Source of the DNA: Bufo bufo
Taxonomy: Eukaryota; Chordata; Amphibia; Anura; Bufonidae
Direction of reading: 5' to 3'
Length of the DNA stretch: 64,000 nt
Assembly (NCBI RefSeq): GCF_905171765.1
Contig: NC_053391.1
Span: 190,598,559 to 190,662,558, forward strand
Under the pieces are notes generated by a model that was given only the letters and a program-made list of their open reading frames with translations, searched no databases and was not told where the DNA came from. Below, one piece after another: positions 1 through 11,715 of the stretch (its first letter is position 1; the number at the start of each line of letters is the position of its first letter). A program made the position numbers and the translations under genes.

Positions 1-1578
1 TTTAATAGTACAGCATTTATGCATGCAGCGATGCCCATGATATTTATTTTTTTATTGTTTATTTTTATTTTGAATTTTGGGAAAGGGGGTGATTAGAATT
101 TTTATATCTTCAATTTTTTATATTTTTAAAAACATCTATTTTATTTTTTTACACTTTTTAATAGTTCCCCTGGGGAACTTGAACAAGCCGTCATCAGATA
201 GCTTATCTCATAGACCTCAATGCATTTGCATTGGGTTCTATGAGACTTATGCAATGTTCCTATGGAGCCCTGTCACAGAGTCTCCATAAGAATCTATGTG
301 CGGCAGCCTCAGAACATTCAGGAGGACCAAGGCACGCACTATTTGGCTTCCCTGAACCTTGCTAGGGGGAGCTGATGCACGCCCAGTTTTTTTTGCTCCC
401 AGATCACATTTGACCCTGGCTTCAGAGGGGTTAAATGTGTGCAATCAGCGTTATCATCAATCGCATATATTAGCCCCAGATGTCTGTTGTTTAAAACGGC
501 ATGCATCTGGTGGCTATGATGCCCATAGTACTCATTAGCGGGCACCAACTTTAAAGGCCCGCCCTGCGATGTCATAGGTTAAACAATAAGACAGAGGCTC
601 TTGTGAATGCCTTGTGTTCACCTGTTTTATTTGATGTGCCTTTCTCCCCCTCAGATATGGTTTTCCTAATGAATCCTATATTTCCTATAATGCCTGGCTT
701 TTAGAGACAGAGGCGGTAGAGTCACACCACCCTGCCTGCTCTGTGTAATGACAGCCATGATAGATCAGTGACACAGAGCTGCTGTTCCTTCACACTGCAG
801 GGTCTCCATGTTTTCCTATCTGATGCAGCTCTCTCTTACATGCAGGAAGCAGGGAGACTAGTGTGAAGCTCCTAGAACTACACTGGAAAGTTAGCACACA
901 CAGATGGCACAGACAGCCAGTATGAGTCAGGAAGTTTACTGTATACACTTACCTACTATATAGGATAGAGGAAACATTACATCTTCAACAGAATACATGG
1001 GTATACAGAGGAATGTGGACCATGGAGAGGGGAGAGGGGAGGAGACTGAGAGCTGCCAGGAGGGATTTGATTGGTGATGATGTCATCCTGTAGATCACAG
1101 GAAGTCAGCCACAGGGGAGAGATGGAATTCCTGTTTACACATAAGAGCAAGCTCTGGACTTCTGGTCAGGCTTGAGGTCACATGACCAGGTTCCCATAAT
1201 GAAAAAATTCAAAATCTCAGTAGATGCAACTGAGTTAGGGTGTAACAAGTTACACTGTTAGAATATTAGTCGTAAGTTGACAATATAAAAAAAAAACTTT
1301 AAAAAAAGCTGGAGTGCTTTTTTTCAGTGTTCTTTTCATATGAGTATATATATTGCATTGATGTGCATTTAATGTATTTGTCCTTTTTTGTCAACTGTTT
1401 GGTGTATACTCCACATCAAACTGAGGATGGTCTCCTCACTAAAGGAACACTCATTCAAGTGGCTCAGTCAGTGGCAGAATTCCACAGCAGGTTCATAGTG
1501 CACGTGGGAGTCCTTCACCACCATGATGGACCTCAGGGTCTCTACCTTTACCATGGCTCAGAAGCACTTTGCCATATA
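1..1578. other. Intergenic DNA, no gene recognised
   Basis: No convincing coding region, RNA gene or complete mobile element was found. The stretch is AT-rich at the start. A 19-bp imperfect hairpin lies at 206-245, and the surrounding sequence (about 150-580) has the style of an old dispersed repeat. An open stretch near 1400-1575 resembles no protein I know. Confidence 0.6.
206..245. repeat. 40-bp imperfect hairpin
   Basis: The arms start TCTCATAGA and end TCTATGAGA, with 17 of 19 positions paired around a 2-base loop. It is comparable to the hairpins inside the dispersed repeats at 26.4 and 33.3 kb. Confidence 0.7.
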
Positions 1579-3142
1579 CACTGCGTGCAGAATTATTAGG
1601 CAAATGAGTATTTTGACCACATCATCCTCTTTATGCATGTTGTCTTACTCCAAGATGTATAAGGCTCGAAAGCCTACTACCAATTAAGCATATTAGGTGA
1701 TGTGCATCTCTGTAATGAGAAGGGGTGTGGTCTAATGACATCAACACCCTATATTAGGTGTGCATAATTATTAGGCAACTTCCTTTCCTTTGGCAAAATG
1801 GGTCAAAAGAAGGACTTGACAGGCTCAGAAAAGTCAAAAATAGTGAGATATCTTGCAGAGGGATGCAGCACTTTTAAAATTGCAAAGCTTCTGAAGCGTG
1901 ATCATCGAACAATCAAGCGTTTCATTCAAAATAGTCAACAGGGTCGCAAGCAGCCTGTGGAAAAACCAAGGCGCAAAATAACTGCCCATGAACTGAGAAA
2001 AGTCAAGCGTGCAGCTGCCAAGATGCCACTTGCCACCAGTTTGGCCATATTTCAGAGCTGCAACATCACTGGAGTGCCCACAAGCACAAGGTGTGCAATA
2101 CTCAGAGACATGGCCAAGGTAAGAAAGGCTGAAAGACGACCACCACTGAACAAGACACACAAGCTGAAACGTCAAGACTGGGCCAAGAAATATCTCAAGA
2201 CTGATTTTTCTAAGGTTTTATGGACTGATGAAATGAGAGTGAGTCTTGATGGGCTAGATGGATGGGCCCGTGGCTGGATTGGTAAAGGGCAGAGAGCTCC
2301 AGTCCGACTCAGACGCCAGCAAGATGGAGGTGGAGCACTGGTTTGGGCTGGTATCATCAAAGATGAGCTTGTGGGGCCTTTTCGGGTTGAGGATGGAGTC
2401 AAGCTCAACTCCCAGTCCTACTGCCAGTTTCTGGAAGACACCTTGTTCAAGCAGTGGTACAGGAAGAGGTCTGCATCCTTCAAGAAAAACATGATTTTCA
2501 TGCAGGACAATGCTCCATCACACGCGTCCAAGTACTCCACAGCGTGGCTGGCAAGAAAGGGTATAAAAGAAGAAAATCTAATGACATGGCCTCCTTGTTC
2601 ACCTGATCTGAACCCCATTGAGAACCTGTGGTCCATCATCAAATGTGAGATTTACAAGGAGGGAAAACAGTACACCTCTCTGAACAGTGTCTGGGAGGCT
2701 GTGGTTGCTGCTGCACGCAATGTTGATGGTGAACAGATCAAAACACTGACAGAATCCATGGATGGCAGGCTTTTGAGTGTCCTTGCAAAGAAAGGTGGCT
2801 ATATTGGTCACTGATTTGTTTTTGTTTTTTTTTTGAATGTCAGAAATGTATATTTGTGAATGTTTAGATGTTATATTGGTTTCACTGGTAAAAATAAATA
2901 ATTGAAATGGGTATATATTTGTTATTTGTTAAGTTGCCTAATAATTATGCACAGTAATAGTCACCTGCACACACAGATATCCCCCTAAAATAGCTAAAAC
3001 TAAAAACAAACTAAAAACTACTTCCAAAAATATTCAGCTTTGATATTAATGAGTTTTTTGGGTTCATTGAGAACATGGTTGTTGTTCAATAATAAAATTA
3101 ATCCTCAAAAATACAACTTGCCTAATAATTCTGCACTCCCTG
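1579..3142 (+). mobile_element. Tc1/mariner DD37E transposon, copy 1 (1564 bp)
   Basis: The element is flanked by TA on both sides (1577-1578 and 3143-3144). Its right end is the inverse of CAGGGAGTGCAGAATTA; the left end has three mismatches to this, so one terminal repeat has begun to decay. Subterminal TAATTATTAGGCAA-type motifs recur inside both ends. It carries one complete transposase gene. Compared with the copy at 12842-14350 it keeps about 53 extra bases just inside the right end, so this is the longer form. The 37-residue spacing between the second Asp and the Glu matches what I recall as the TRT (DD37E) family of vertebrates; the family name is from memory. Confidence 0.93.
1798..2814 (+). 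CDS. Tc1/mariner transposase, DD37E type, intact
   Basis: This 338-residue protein would bind the element's terminal repeats and cut and paste the element into TA sites in the nucleus. The N-terminal 110 residues hold the paired-like helix-turn-helix DNA-binding region, with a basic KPRRK linker near residue 58. The catalytic DDE domain follows: D144 in WTDEM, D237 in MQDNAPSH and E275 in DLNPIENLW, giving 37 residues between the last two. The length is normal for the superfamily. The ATG directly follows the 5' untranslated part of the element, and no stop or frameshift interrupts the frame. It differs from the copy at 13060 by about ten residues, for example Arg against Cys near residue 152. 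Since the left terminal repeat is damaged, the gene may be able to make enzyme while its own element moves poorly; that part is inference. Confidence 0.93.
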   Translation: MGQKKDLTGSEKSKIVRYLAEGCSTFKIAKLLKRDHRTIKRFIQNSQQGRKQPVEKPRRKITAHELRKVKRAAAKMPLATSLAIFQSCNITGVPTSTRCAILRDMAKVRKAERRPPLNKTHKLKRQDWAKKYLKTDFSKVLWTDEMRVSLDGLDGWARGWIGKGQRAPVRLRRQQDGGGALVWAGIIKDELVGPFRVEDGVKLNSQSYCQFLEDTLFKQWYRKRSASFKKNMIFMQDNAPSHASKYSTAWLARKGIKEENLMTWPPCSPDLNPIENLWSIIKCEIYKEGKQYTSLNSVWEAVVAAARNVDGEQIKTLTESMDGRLLSVLAKKGGYIGH

Positions 3143-3144
3143 TA

Positions 3145-3659
3145 TACACCATATAACTGAACTTGAGGATCTCTGAGCTCCTCCTATTTATGCATCTCGT
3201 GCCCTCAACTCTACAGTGTCCACATATGTGACTGCTGAATTCAGCCAAGCAATATGTCTTAATGGCATCCCAAATACAGTGCCTATAAATAAATGTTTGT
3301 TAGGCTTCACATACAATATCCTGCCCATCACGACTTGTATAACATGGCATCACACTGTGCAGAGAATAACATGGCAAAACATAACAATATGGTGGTCACC
3401 ACTTACTTCATTGACTGTTACAATTCAAGGAAATGGTTTACTGGAGGAATTGTTTTGATGAAAATGATGGTTTCTATACATGTGACCTAATTGCCCACAT
3501 TTATTGATAATGTACTAATGTGCACCAATGAAATTGGAGAGTAGTTTGTAAGGGTAAGACCCCCAATGAGGAACGTTGATGCATTTACCACCCTCTCCTG
3601 CAAACTGTATCTATAAAGTAACTTGTAACAGCCATGTTGTTATGCTGTATGTGAAGCCT
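3145..3659. other. Unassigned spacer
   Basis: About 0.5 kb between the Tc1 copy and the next MITE. I see no gene, RNA or named repeat in it. Confidence 0.5.
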
Positions 3660-3923
3660 AAGGCAAGTAGGCAAGTTTTACACCTGCGGTTCTCTGTCGG
3701 AATAGCCTGCCGGACTTCCACCAGATCCGGTACTGCCAGATGCCGATAGAATGCCCGCCGGCCCTATTAAGTATAATGGGGTCTGGCAGAGATCCGTATG
3801 CATTCCGGCAGACAATGCAGAGGATTGCTGGACACAAACTGCTGCATGCTGCGGTTTGTGTCTGGACGATTCCTAGCATGGAACAGCCTGCCAGAATTCA
3901 CACCTGAGGTGTGAAAGTAGCCT
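3660..3923. mobile_element. Short MITE, Harbinger-like
   Basis: The ends are imperfect inverted repeats built around TTTTACACCTGCGG on the left and CACACCTGAGGTGTGAAAGT on the right. The interior is rich in TCCGGCAG-type words, like the larger MITEs at 4173 and 29947. No coding capacity. The left boundary is approximate. The following 250 bp (3924-4172) hold a fragment reading TTAAAGGGGTTTTCTGG, a T2-type MITE end. Confidence 0.5.
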
Positions 3924-4172
3924 CACAAACATTACATTTGCAGGCACTGAATTTGAGATGTATGTGTACCATACCATTAAAGGGGTTTTCTGGTTTGCAT
4001 CAGCATCCTTTAAAATAATCATTTATGAAGGTGCTGTAAGGCTACATAGACACGACCATATGTATTTTGTGGAAAATACAGATACTGGCCATCAGGGGAA
4101 TAACTATTGTTCATAGTCCATAGCAAAATAAGACTGGGCCTTCACCACATAGTTTAAGAAAATTAACCCTTA

Positions 4173-4909
4173 GGGCTCTTTCACACTTGTGTTGTTCTGT
4201 TCCGGCATAGAGTTCCGTCGTCGGGGCTCTATGCCGGAAGAATCCTGATCAAGATTATCCCCATGCATTCTGAATAGAGAGAAATCCGTTCAGGATGCAT
4301 CAGGATGCATCAGGATGTCTTGAGTTCCGGAACGGAATGTTTTTTTTGCCTGGAGAAAATACTGCAGCATGCTGCGCTTTTTGCTCCGATCAAAAATCCT
4401 GAACATGAAAGGCATTAATCCGGATCCGGCCTTAAGCTAAACGTCGTTTCGGCGCATTACCGGATCCGACGTTTAGCTTTTTCTGAATGGTTACCATGGC
4501 TGCCAAGACACTAAAGTCCTGTTTGCCATGGTAAAGTGTAGTGGGGAGCGGGGGAGCAGTATATTTACCGTCCGTGCGGCTCCCGGGGCGTTCCAGAGTG
4601 ACGTCAGGGCGCCCCACGCGCATGGATGACGTGATCGCATGGATTACGTCATCCATGCGCATGGGGTGCCCTGATGTCATTCTGGAGCGCCCCGGGAGCC
4701 GCACGGACGGTAAGTATACTGCTCCCCACTACTACTATGGCAACCAGGACTTTAATAGCGTCCTGGGTGCCATAGTAACACTGAACGCATTTTGAAGACA
4801 GATCCGTCTTCAAATGCTTTCAGTTCACTTGCGGTGTTACGGATCCGGCGGGCACTTCCGGCAAATGGAGTACACGACGGATCGGGACAACGCAAGTGTG
4901 AAAGAGGCC
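4173..4909 (+). mobile_element. Fold-back MITE, Harbinger-like, copy 1 (737 bp)
   Basis: The element lies between two TTA trinucleotides (4170-4172 and 4910-4912), the usual 3-bp target duplication of PIF/Harbinger. Its ends read GGGCTCTTTCACACTTG and the inverse of GGCCTCTTTCACACTTG. The centre (about 4545-4730) is a nearly perfect palindrome with arms of roughly 85 bp, rich in CpG and containing GACGTCA. The same family occurs in the opposite orientation at 29947-30714. It is non-coding; open frames across it are by-products of the palindrome. Confidence 0.75.
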
Positions 4910-6060
4910 TTAAGGGGATCTTGCGCTTTTCAGTTTTTGTGCTTTCGTTTTTTAGTTTACTTAGCCTTATGAAGGCTTCCTTTTTAGCAAGACAAGTTGT
5001 ATTTTCTAATGGCACTCTTTAATATTGCAAATTATGTAGTGGGGTGCTGGAAAAATAAAATAAAAAATGGGGTGGAATTGAAAAAAAACACAATTCTGAC
5101 AAATGTTTGTTTTTTATTTTTATTTTTACGCCGTTCCCTATGTGGTAAAATTGACGTTACTTTTATTCTCCAGGTCTGTACGCTTACAACAATACCACAC
5201 TTGTATAATTTTTTCTTGTGTTTTAACCCCTTAAGGACCCCTGCCGTACATGTACGGCGCAACTGGACATGACTTAAGGACCAGCGCCATACATGTACGG
5301 CGCAAGGTCCGCCGGGTGCTGGGGGAGGATTGTGGGGGAATCAGGGCACGATGGCTGCTCTTATCGGCAGGCATCCATGCCTGGTAAGGGGAGCATGGTG
5401 CAGCACCGCCCCTCTGCAGCTCCAAGCGCTGCGATTGGCCGGTCAATGAAGATCGGCACATTGCAGTGCCGGAAGATGAAAAAAGCCGTGGGGTGGGTCG
5501 GGAAGGGGGGTCAGGGGAGATGACCAGTGCTGAACTGGTCAGCACCGGTCTCCCCTGAGGTGAAGCATGGGACACCAGACAATGGCAGCGCTATAGCTGC
5601 ACAGGAAAGGGCTGAATCTCCCTGCATGCAGCCTTTTGAGCTGGTGACTGCATGCAGAGAGGTTCTGTGCTTTTCTGTGCTGCTTTTGGCTTGCTGGGAC
5701 TTGTGGTGCACCACCACTGTGATTTCCCACTTTTCTGCTGAAAGAACATCTGGAATTGCTGCACAATTTTTTTTTTTCATTTGCAGCTGTTCCAGATCCC
5801 TAAACCACCCTCCGTCCCTGTCCCTTCCTGTCTGTTCAGTTTGTACTGCAAGTTTTCTTTTTTGTGCAGAAAAATATTTTTTTGCAGAAAATACTTTTTT
5901 TTTGGAAAAGACTTTATTTTTTACAAAAAAGAATGTTTTCTCTTCTTTTCTTCTAAATTTTATTTCAAATTTATTACAAGCCCCTTCACGTGTGAAAACA
6001 CAACATACACACAAAATATAGGTTTAGATATTTCACACGTCACATCCCAGTAAAATAGAA
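4910..6060. repeat. Dispersed-repeat DNA upstream of the piggyBac relic
   Basis: No gene. The first 300 bp have the style of non-coding DNA that often accompanies frog piggyBac-like elements. A perfect 16-bp palindrome GCCGTACATGTACGGC lies at 5243-5258, and a second, one-mismatch version at 5284-5303. CCCCTTAAGGACC at 5227-5239 contains a TTAA that could mark an element end. The 5760-5960 part is T-rich and pairs partly with itself. Whether all of this belongs to the piggyBac unit at 6061 cannot be settled from one copy. Confidence 0.45.
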
Positions 6061-7655
6061 ATGGCCCATCCATCCCAACGAGTATACTCAGCAGAAGAGG
6101 CATACGTCATGCTTGCCTCCGATACTGAGTCTGCCAGTGAGGGAAAAGAGGATACCACTTTCCTCTACTCCTCTACCCCCTCATCATCATCATCCCAGGG
6201 CAGCAGCGGAGGCAGCCCCACAGAGTGAATCCTTATGAAACCCACCGATTTTCAGCCCCAAATTTCGGATTTTAAGGGCAGGTCCGAAATACAGATAGTG
6301 CGGGCTTCACTGAACTAGATTTTTTCAAAATCTTCTTCTCTGAAGATTTTGTAAATTTAATGGTGGCCCAAACCAATTTATACACCCAACAATTCATTGC
6401 TCAAAACCCTAGTTCACCATATACTAGACCCCTAGGTTGGACCCCAGTAAGTGCAGCAGAGATGATGAAGTTTTGGTGACTTGTGCTGCATTTGGGCGTT
6501 GTAAAGAAGCCAAACGTTAGACATTATTGGAGTTTGGACATTTTCTACCAGACTCCAATTTACAGTAAGACCATGACCCGGAAATGATTTGAAATTCCTA
6601 CACTACAACGACAATGCACAGTGCCCACCCCAAAATGACCCAACATTTGACCGTCTGTTCAAGGTTAGGCCTGTCATTGACCACTTCAGCACCAAGTTTC
6701 CTGAGGTGTACAACCCAGATTATAATGTCTGTGTAGATGAGTCCCTATTACTTCTCAAAGGGAGGATTAGATTCCACCAGTACCTGCCTAGCAAACGGGC
6801 AAGGTATGGCATAAAGATATACAAACTTACACCCACAAGTTCCACATTTACAAAGGGGAAGATTCCTGGATAGAACCCCCAGAATGCCCCCCATCCTAGG
6901 AGTTAGTGGGAAGATTGTGTGGGACTTACTGCACCCACTGCTGCATAAGGGTTACCACCTCTATGTGGATAACTATTATACCAGCGTTCCCCTATTCATG
7001 TCCCTATCTGACAGAAGTACTGTGGCTTGCAGCACAGTGCACAAAAATCAGAGGCCTCCCTAGATCCCTGGTAGGGCAACCACTGAGAATGGGTGAACGT
7101 AAGGCTCTCCTCCATGAGAACAAGCTGGTGGTTAAGTACAAGGACAAGAGTGATGTCCTTGTACTGATGACCATTCACACTAACACCAGCTCCCCTGCTC
7201 CTGTACGAGGTACCACAACCACTACCCCCAAACCAGTTTGTGTCCTGAACTACGACAGGCACATGGGAGGAGTGGTACTTTCAGATCAACTTCTGAAGCC
7301 CTACTGTGCCACATGAAAAACAAAAGTGTGGTACAAAAAGCTGGCCGTACACATTGTACAGACGGCAATGTGCAATGCGTACGTGCTATTTCAATCTTCA
7401 GGCCACACAGGAACTTTCCTTCAGTTTCAAGAGGTGGTAATCAACGCCCTAACAAAGACAGGTCGGGGAGGGTCCCAGTACTTCTGGAAGTCATGGTGGT
7501 CGTGTCCCCCAGACAGCGAGAAAGGGAAGGACCCAAAAATGATGCAGGGTGTGTTCCAAAAGGGGGATAAGGAAAGACACCAATTACCACTGCGAAACCT
7601 GGCCTGTGCATGCAGGAGTGTTTTAAAATCTAAAATCTCATCCATGGAGTATTAA
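6061..7655 (+). pseudogene. piggyBac transposase relic
   Basis: A broken transposase of the piggyBac family, which moves DNA by cut-and-paste at TTAA. The start at 6061 opens an acidic, Ser-rich N-terminus ending in a stop near 6226. Recognisable blocks then follow in shifting frames: FLHYNDNA and CVDESLLLLKGR with SKRARYGIK (6589-6810), YHLYVDNYYTSVPLF near 6950-6995, and ENKLVVKYKDKSDV through MGGVVLSDQLLKP (7110-7300), then a stop and VWYKKLAVHIVQTA (7326 on). The Asp residues of CVDES and YVDN are present. The position where related enzymes have the third catalytic Asp (GGVD) reads GGVV. Several stops and frameshifts make it inactive. It fits the amphibian piggyBac type. The element's ends were not located. 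Confidence 0.88.
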
Positions 7656-8653
7656 TTTAATTTCATCCATGATGTACCCTGTAGTTTTACCACCTTATAT
7701 CTCTGATTTAGTCCACATATCTTACAGATCCACTTTTTACCAACCACTACATATTCATTTCTGTAAAACACCTGTTAGGTAAAAAGTGTCCTTTCCACCC
7801 CTTAAAATGTTCGTACGGGGGTGCTCTTTCCAAAATGGGGTCACTTCTTAGTGTTTTTTATTTCTGGGGACCTCAGGAATTTTTTTTATGCGACATGGCA
7901 CCTAAAATCCATGTTTGCCAATTCAGGCCTGCAAAATCCCTATTTTGCTGTTTGCCTGCTGTGCAAAGGTCAGGCAGGAAGGAAAGGTCAGGAAAAAAAC
8001 CACTACTGAAGATGACAGAGAACACCTGTCCCAGAGGGTTAGTCAGCTAATTACAGCCCATTGCTAACATGTCATCTATCTCCTTGGCTATAATAGGGCA
8101 GGGATGGGCGGGCCTGAGTCTTGAAGCCATGGTCAAATGCCATTTTTTTTTCTAATAATGAACTCTGGACAAGTGGAGTAGTATTGAAGTTACACGCGTC
8201 TGTCCGCAAGAGATGTTTATACAAAAACACAGTTGAGTGTGGATTAACTGGGATTACAGGGACGTTTTTTGTCCTCAGTTCTCATTCTTTTCATCCATTA
8301 GTTCCATTTTTTTTTTCCGGGGATAGTTTACAGAATTCTCTACAGCATATTTGCTTAGTTGATCTACTGAACAATATATGACTAAGCAAAGGCAAAGCAA
8401 TTTTTGAGAATCTTTATATTAACCCATTAAGGGACAGTCAACCTAGAAAAAAAGCAGCAACAGACGATAGTCACAGCTTTCTTGGTGCCTAATTTCCTAT
8501 GAAATCCAGAATCAAAGCATATTAATAACATGATTTTATTCAGACCAGTGCCTGGCAGCACGCCATATTACCTACACCCTCATAAAACACCGATAGCAGT
8601 AACTGCACGTATAGGTTTATCCTCATGATTCGAGACATAACTAAAATGCATTC
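7656..8653. other. Probable piggyBac 3' flank, then unassigned DNA
   Basis: Up to about 8000 the sequence reads like the non-coding 3' part of the piggyBac unit (AAAATGGGGTCACTTCTTAG near 7830 is typical of such frog repeats). From 8000 to 8650 I see nothing assignable. Confidence 0.4.
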
Positions 8654-10061
8654 GGCCTCTTTCACACGAGCGTGACGGATTGGCTCCGGATGCGTTCAGG
8701 GTGCGTTCAGTGAAACTCTGTCACGGCTGATGATGGGGGAAATCCTCAGCCGTGTGAAGCCCGGTGATGTTACGGCTGCTTGGCCATGAAGACAGGATTA
8801 GGGAGCAGGTCACCTCCTAAACGCATCCCTAACCTGACCCTGGCTCCTAGCTACATGAGCCAACCTTGATGGTAGGAGGGCTCATGCTCCGGAACCTAAA
8901 AGTCCCTGCTAGCCCTCAAGATGACCCTCACCTAGGAGCTGAGTAAGACAAGCCCACTCCTCCTAGACACGGAGGAGCAGGAGTCTCAACGGCCAAGCTG
9001 CTGGAAAAGGGGAGACATAAACAGCTCTATGGATATGGCAGGTGAACAAAGAGTTCCACCTACCTGCCACAGCCTTGCTGACTGGATCCCTGTGTAAGCA
9101 GGGTGCAGATCACAAACGCATCCCCACACAGGGACCCAGATCCATAGCTGCACAAAATCACATATAAAACATCACACGGACATCACACATAACTAGAAAT
9201 AACTTAAAGCGACATTATGGTTATGACCACAGGGGTGGCTCTTACTGGCAGGTAATAAAGACATGAGGCTGCTCTCAGCTAAGCATGGCTGAAGCAACCT
9301 GCAGGCCTGCAAAAGCAGTGAGGCTTTATAGGCCAAGAAGCCACACCCCACAGTCGGACACACCCAGTGCGCACACACACACACTAGGAAGGAGATTAAC
9401 CCTTCCAACACCAGGGAAGGGAAAACACCACTTAAAGGAGACGTGCACACAATAACATAAAAAGGAAGTGCACACATACACACATAACTCAAAACCGCAT
9501 GCACAACGTAGCGAGCTGCAATGGCACAGCTCAGCCTGCTACGCTGCCACATACACACTGTTGCCAGCGGCAACCACAGGTGAGGCAAATACCACAGCCC
9601 TCACCTGTGATTGAACACCAAAGAAAACCGCTGACAACCGCATGCGGTTCAGGAGTCACGGTCATAGCCATGGCCGTGACAAACTCGCATCATTTTACAA
9701 GCAAGTTCAGTCAGTTTTGTCTGCGATTGAGTTCAGTTGTTCAGTTTTTTCCATGCAGGTGCAATGTGTTTTGATGAGTTTTTCACACACGTGATAAAAA
9801 ACTGAAGGTTTACAAAAAACATCTCCTAGCAACCATCAGTGAAAAGCACTTGCTTCCGGATGCAATGCGTTTTTCACTAAAGCCCCATTCACTTCTATGG
9901 GGCCAGGGCTGCGTGAAAAACGCAGAATATAGAACATGCTGCGTTTTTCACGCAACGCAGAACTGATGCGTGAAAAGAAAACGCTCATGTACACAGACCC
10001 ATTGAAATGAATGGGTCAGGATTCAGTGCGGGTGCTATGCGTTGTTTGTGTGAAAGGGGCC
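8654..10061. mobile_element. Harbinger-like MITE split by an LTR-like insertion
   Basis: The outer ends read GGCCTCTTTCACACGAGCG at 8654 and the inverse of GGCCCCTTTCACAC ending at 10061, followed by TTA. The inside is full of CGCAACGCAG and GTTTTTCACGC words. The MITE is about 440 bp once the 963-bp insert at 8719-9681 is removed. Joining the two halves with one AACTC copy gives TTCAGTGAAACTCGCATC, the uninterrupted sequence expected for this MITE family. Confidence 0.7.
8719..9681. mobile_element. Solo-LTR-like insertion, TG...CA ends, 5-bp TSD
   Basis: The insert starts TGTCACGGC and ends GCCGTGACA, a 9-bp perfect inverted repeat with TG...CA termini. It is flanked by AACTC on both sides (8714-8718 and 9682-9686). 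A 5-bp duplication with TG...CA ends and no internal gene is the signature of a solo LTR. An AT-rich TATAAAA-like motif lies near 9163. A DNA transposon with a 5-bp duplication is the alternative. Confidence 0.65.
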
Positions 10062-10114
10062 TTAAATTGATCCGTCTAAAAACATTAGGCGGTCGGGAGG
10101 AAGGGGCCAGCCAA

Positions 10115-10223
10115 GGGTCGGCGGCGATGTCGGTGACCCACCCGACCCGTCTTGAAACACGGACCAAGGAGTCTAACGCGCGCGCGAGTCGGAGGGCTCG
10201 CTGCGAAATCCTGTTGGCGCAAT
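10115..10223 (+). pseudogene. 28S rRNA fragment
   Basis: About 109 bp match a highly conserved part of large-subunit rRNA, sense strand: GGGTCGGCGGCGATGTCGG, CACCCGACCCGTC, then TTGAAACACGGACCAAGGAG, TCTAACGCGCGCGCGAGTC and GTTGGCGCAAT. The matching stops abruptly at CAAT (10223). The fragment is GC-rich against AT-rich surroundings. No adjoining rRNA domain is present, so it is a retroposed or captured piece and not a gene. The sequence on either side (GGCGGTCGGGAGG before, CGCCGCGC after) may be diverged rRNA or unrelated. Confidence 0.88.
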
Positions 10224-11213
10224 CGCCGCGCATGGAGCAGGCTCACTACAGAGGCCTGCTCCATACACCCGTGGGCGCATAACGCTGCACATGTACGGTG
10301 TTATAGGTTAAGGGGACATGCTGTAGTTCCCACGTAATACTGCAATGAATTCCCAAATAATAGCAGCGTACACGGCTATTTAGGACGGTGATGGTGGTTT
10401 CAGCTTTATCCTCTGGATGTGTCCTAGAAAATGAGGACAATTGCTCTGTTTGCCTCCCTGACCCTATCACATAAGTAGTATCTCATTTGTTTCTATATTA
10501 ATTCAAATCACAGTGACACAAAGTACACTTCATCTACAAAAAATTGTATTTAGAATTACGGTAAATATAACCTCATCATTCAGATAACATGGGAATGAAC
10601 GATGTCCTGCTATTTACCTGAAAATGCATTATATGTGAAGAAAACAGGATATATGGTAATGCAGAGAGATACTGTATATTCCTCTATACATGTTCTCCTT
10701 TGATCATTAATCACTATGTATCTGGGTGCATAAATCTGCTTGGCTAGCCATATTTCTGGCAGATATCTGATTTGATAGAAAGGAAGAATTATTCATCCAA
10801 GGAACATTACGGTCAGAAACAGAATAAAATATATATCATTATTACATTTCTTTCAGAAATGGATAGGACTATTCCTCCTATGTTGTATGTAACGTCAAGG
10901 TTTATGAGTTTGACATAAATAAAATGTGCTTGGAAGGCTACCATTATGGAAATATGTATCTGAGCTTAATATATAAGCTTCACAGTTTTCTGATATCTAT
11001 ATACACTGCACACGTATAACTGCCCGCCTGCCCCTAGTCCCAGAGATCAGCACCAGATTGTGACCACTAGAAGTGCTCTGTAATGTAACTCAGTGGTATT
11101 TAAAGGGGTTTTCTGGGATTACTATGGTTTTTAATAGATATTCTCATGTAGTCGATTACTTCATGTACATTTTCTTTATGCTTATTTTTTTCTTCAGTTT
11201 GGTCTCTCCAGAC
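10224..11213. other. Unassigned intergenic DNA
   Basis: An AT-rich kilobase with no gene or complete mobile element that I recognise. A T2-type MITE end (TTTAAAGGGGTTTTCTGGG) lies at about 11099. Confidence 0.5.
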
Positions 11214-11715
11214 CAGTGGCGTAGCGTGGGTTGCCTGCACCCAGGACAAGCCACGCATTGCGCCCCCCCCCCCCAACCTGTGGACACGCCCCTTTTTGCA
11301 GATAACGTAGTGGATGTCACCTGCAGTCCTATGTAACACTTCAGATAACACAGTGATAACTCCCTGAGTACAGATAATGTAGTAGATGGGTGTGAGGCCC
11401 CAGATTTCAGAACACACACAGTGTGACCTGAAGTCTGGGGCCAGGATGCGGCAGGGTGGGCCATATTCTCAATCCACCACCCAACCCTACCGTGAAACAA
11501 ATATGTGGATGGATATTATTATATACAGTAGAATACAGCACCACATACCTCATCCATCCAGTGACATCTCCTGTGATGTAGACTTTCCTCAACGTCTTCA
11601 TTTGGAGATAAGACCGCCATGATACTTTGTTTCAGTCGCGTCTCATCTCTGCAGAGTTTCACAGAAAACATTTTTAGATTCCTCACTTTACTATTATCCT
11701 CTACTATCATTATAC
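11214..11715 (+). repeat. hAT-like terminus and flank
   Basis: CAGTGGCGTAGCGTGGG at 11214 has the look of a hAT transposon end (CAGTGGCGTA type). It is followed by C-rich sequence and then the 30-bp minisatellite. No matching right end was found in the window and there is no coding sequence, so this is probably a truncated non-autonomous copy. Confidence 0.4.

Noticed and set aside
1327..1599. A possible host exon (frame with VAEFHSRFIVHVGVLHHHDG)
   Set aside because: No splice sites, homology or neighbours to support it; it runs into the end of the Tc1 element.
5511..6053. Overlapping 90-167 residue frames on both strands
   Set aside because: They lie in T-rich and palindromic repeat DNA upstream of the piggyBac relic; composition explains them.
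10007..10337. Short Arg/Ala-rich proteins
   Set aside because: They are the 28S rRNA fragment read as protein.
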